Origin: Enoplosus armatus
Lineage: Eukaryota; Chordata; Actinopteri; Centrarchiformes; Enoplosidae
Length of the DNA stretch: 64,000 nucleotides
Assembly: GCF_043641665.1 (NCBI RefSeq)
Contig: NC_092195.1
Location: 20,698,774 to 20,762,773, forward strand
Reading direction: 5' to 3'
Shown: positions 63,620-64,000 of the stretch, one piece after another
Position numbering within the stretch: position 1 is the first letter of the stretch
Layout: the number at the start of each line of letters is the position of its first letter
Translations under genes and position numbers: made by a program
Notes under the pieces: model-generated
Database searches by the model: none
Seen by the model: only the letters and a program-made list of their open reading frames with translations
Told to the model about the DNA's origin: nothing

Positions 63620-64000
63620 CAGAGTTACCTCTTCAGAGTGTGTAGTCAGGTGTTGGAGAAAAGTTCAGTGGTAACCGATCTGAACCCAGAAACACAACTC
63701 CAAGACCAACAGGATGTTACAGTTAACTCAGAAACCAGGCAGGCAGGTAGCAACAAAAGGCTGGACCACTAAGACTCAAGCACAATAGATGATTTGGCCA
63801 AGAATGAGTGAAAGTGGGCCGGTACATGTAGCACAGGGCTAATGAGAGCAGTGGGAGCAGGTGTGCAGGTAGGCGGGGAAGGTCAGGTGATAGGGAATGG
63901 CGGGAACAGGAGTTACTGCAGGGCAGGAGGGAGTGGGAGGATCTGAAATGACAGGAGAGTTAATACATGACAGGCAAACAATGCAGGCAAGAGAACGTGA
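63620..64000 (+). repeat. G/A-rich teleost interspersed repeat at the right edge
   Basis: The segment gaatgagtgaaagtgggccg, acagggctaatgagagcag, gcaggtgtgcaggtaggcgg, aaggtcaggtgata and ctgaaatgacaggagagtta has the look of a long dispersed fish repeat. Its other end may be represented at 3470-3560 (gaataggaccccaatgcaga). It runs off the window. There is no coding potential. Confidence 0.4.

Overview
The window is vertebrate genomic DNA, most likely from a ray-finned (teleost) fish. Coding sequence is confined to short exons with canonical GT/AG introns and consistent phases. Most of the DNA is non-coding, rich in (CA)n, (CT)n and other microsatellites, and carries interspersed repeats whose sequence I recognise from teleosts. 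Several of these repeats are tRNA-derived SINE-like copies, a TIR element, and retroposon tails ending in a GATTCT microsatellite.

Two genes are visible, both on the + strand, in the order DEPTOR then COL14A1, the same order and orientation as on human chromosome 8q24. (1) The 3' end of a deptor gene lies at 8970-10288. It has four coding exons for the serine-rich linker and the whole C-terminal PDZ domain, followed by a 3'UTR with AATAAA signals at 11014 and 11336. I found no DEP-domain exons in the roughly 9 kb upstream. The linker is unusually diverged and seems to lack the phosphodegron of the mammalian protein. A possible alternative first exon lies at about 6850-6935. (2) The 5' part of a collagen XIV alpha-1 gene (col14a1) runs from 23199 to 62992. 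Six exons encode the signal peptide, the first fibronectin type III domain (two exons), a variable linker, and the first part of the N-terminal von Willebrand factor A domain with its MIDAS motif. All junctions are phase 1, and the gene continues past the right edge.

Layout: 1-8969, upstream/intronic DNA with repeats and a weak minus-strand terminal-exon candidate; 8970-11360, deptor 3' exons and 3'UTR; 11361-21160, intergenic DNA with a decayed tandem repeat (13960-14515) and a striking 28-copy 33/44-bp minisatellite (19401-20445); 21160-23198, putative col14a1 promoter and 5'UTR region ending in a roughly 290-bp pyrimidine-rich tract; 23199-62992, col14a1 exons separated by introns of 6.6, 8.0, 1.6, 22.6 and 0.28 kb; 62993-64000, the next intron, ending in a teleost repeat.

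The two genes are not functionally linked in any way the sequence shows. DEPTOR is an intracellular mTOR-binding inhibitor, and collagen XIV is a secreted fibril-associated collagen. I found no prokaryotic, viral or defence-type system here. The most unusual structures are the two-length minisatellite, several near-perfect foldback elements (2583-2615, 38411-38484, 46034-46192), and the diverged, possibly PDZ-only deptor.
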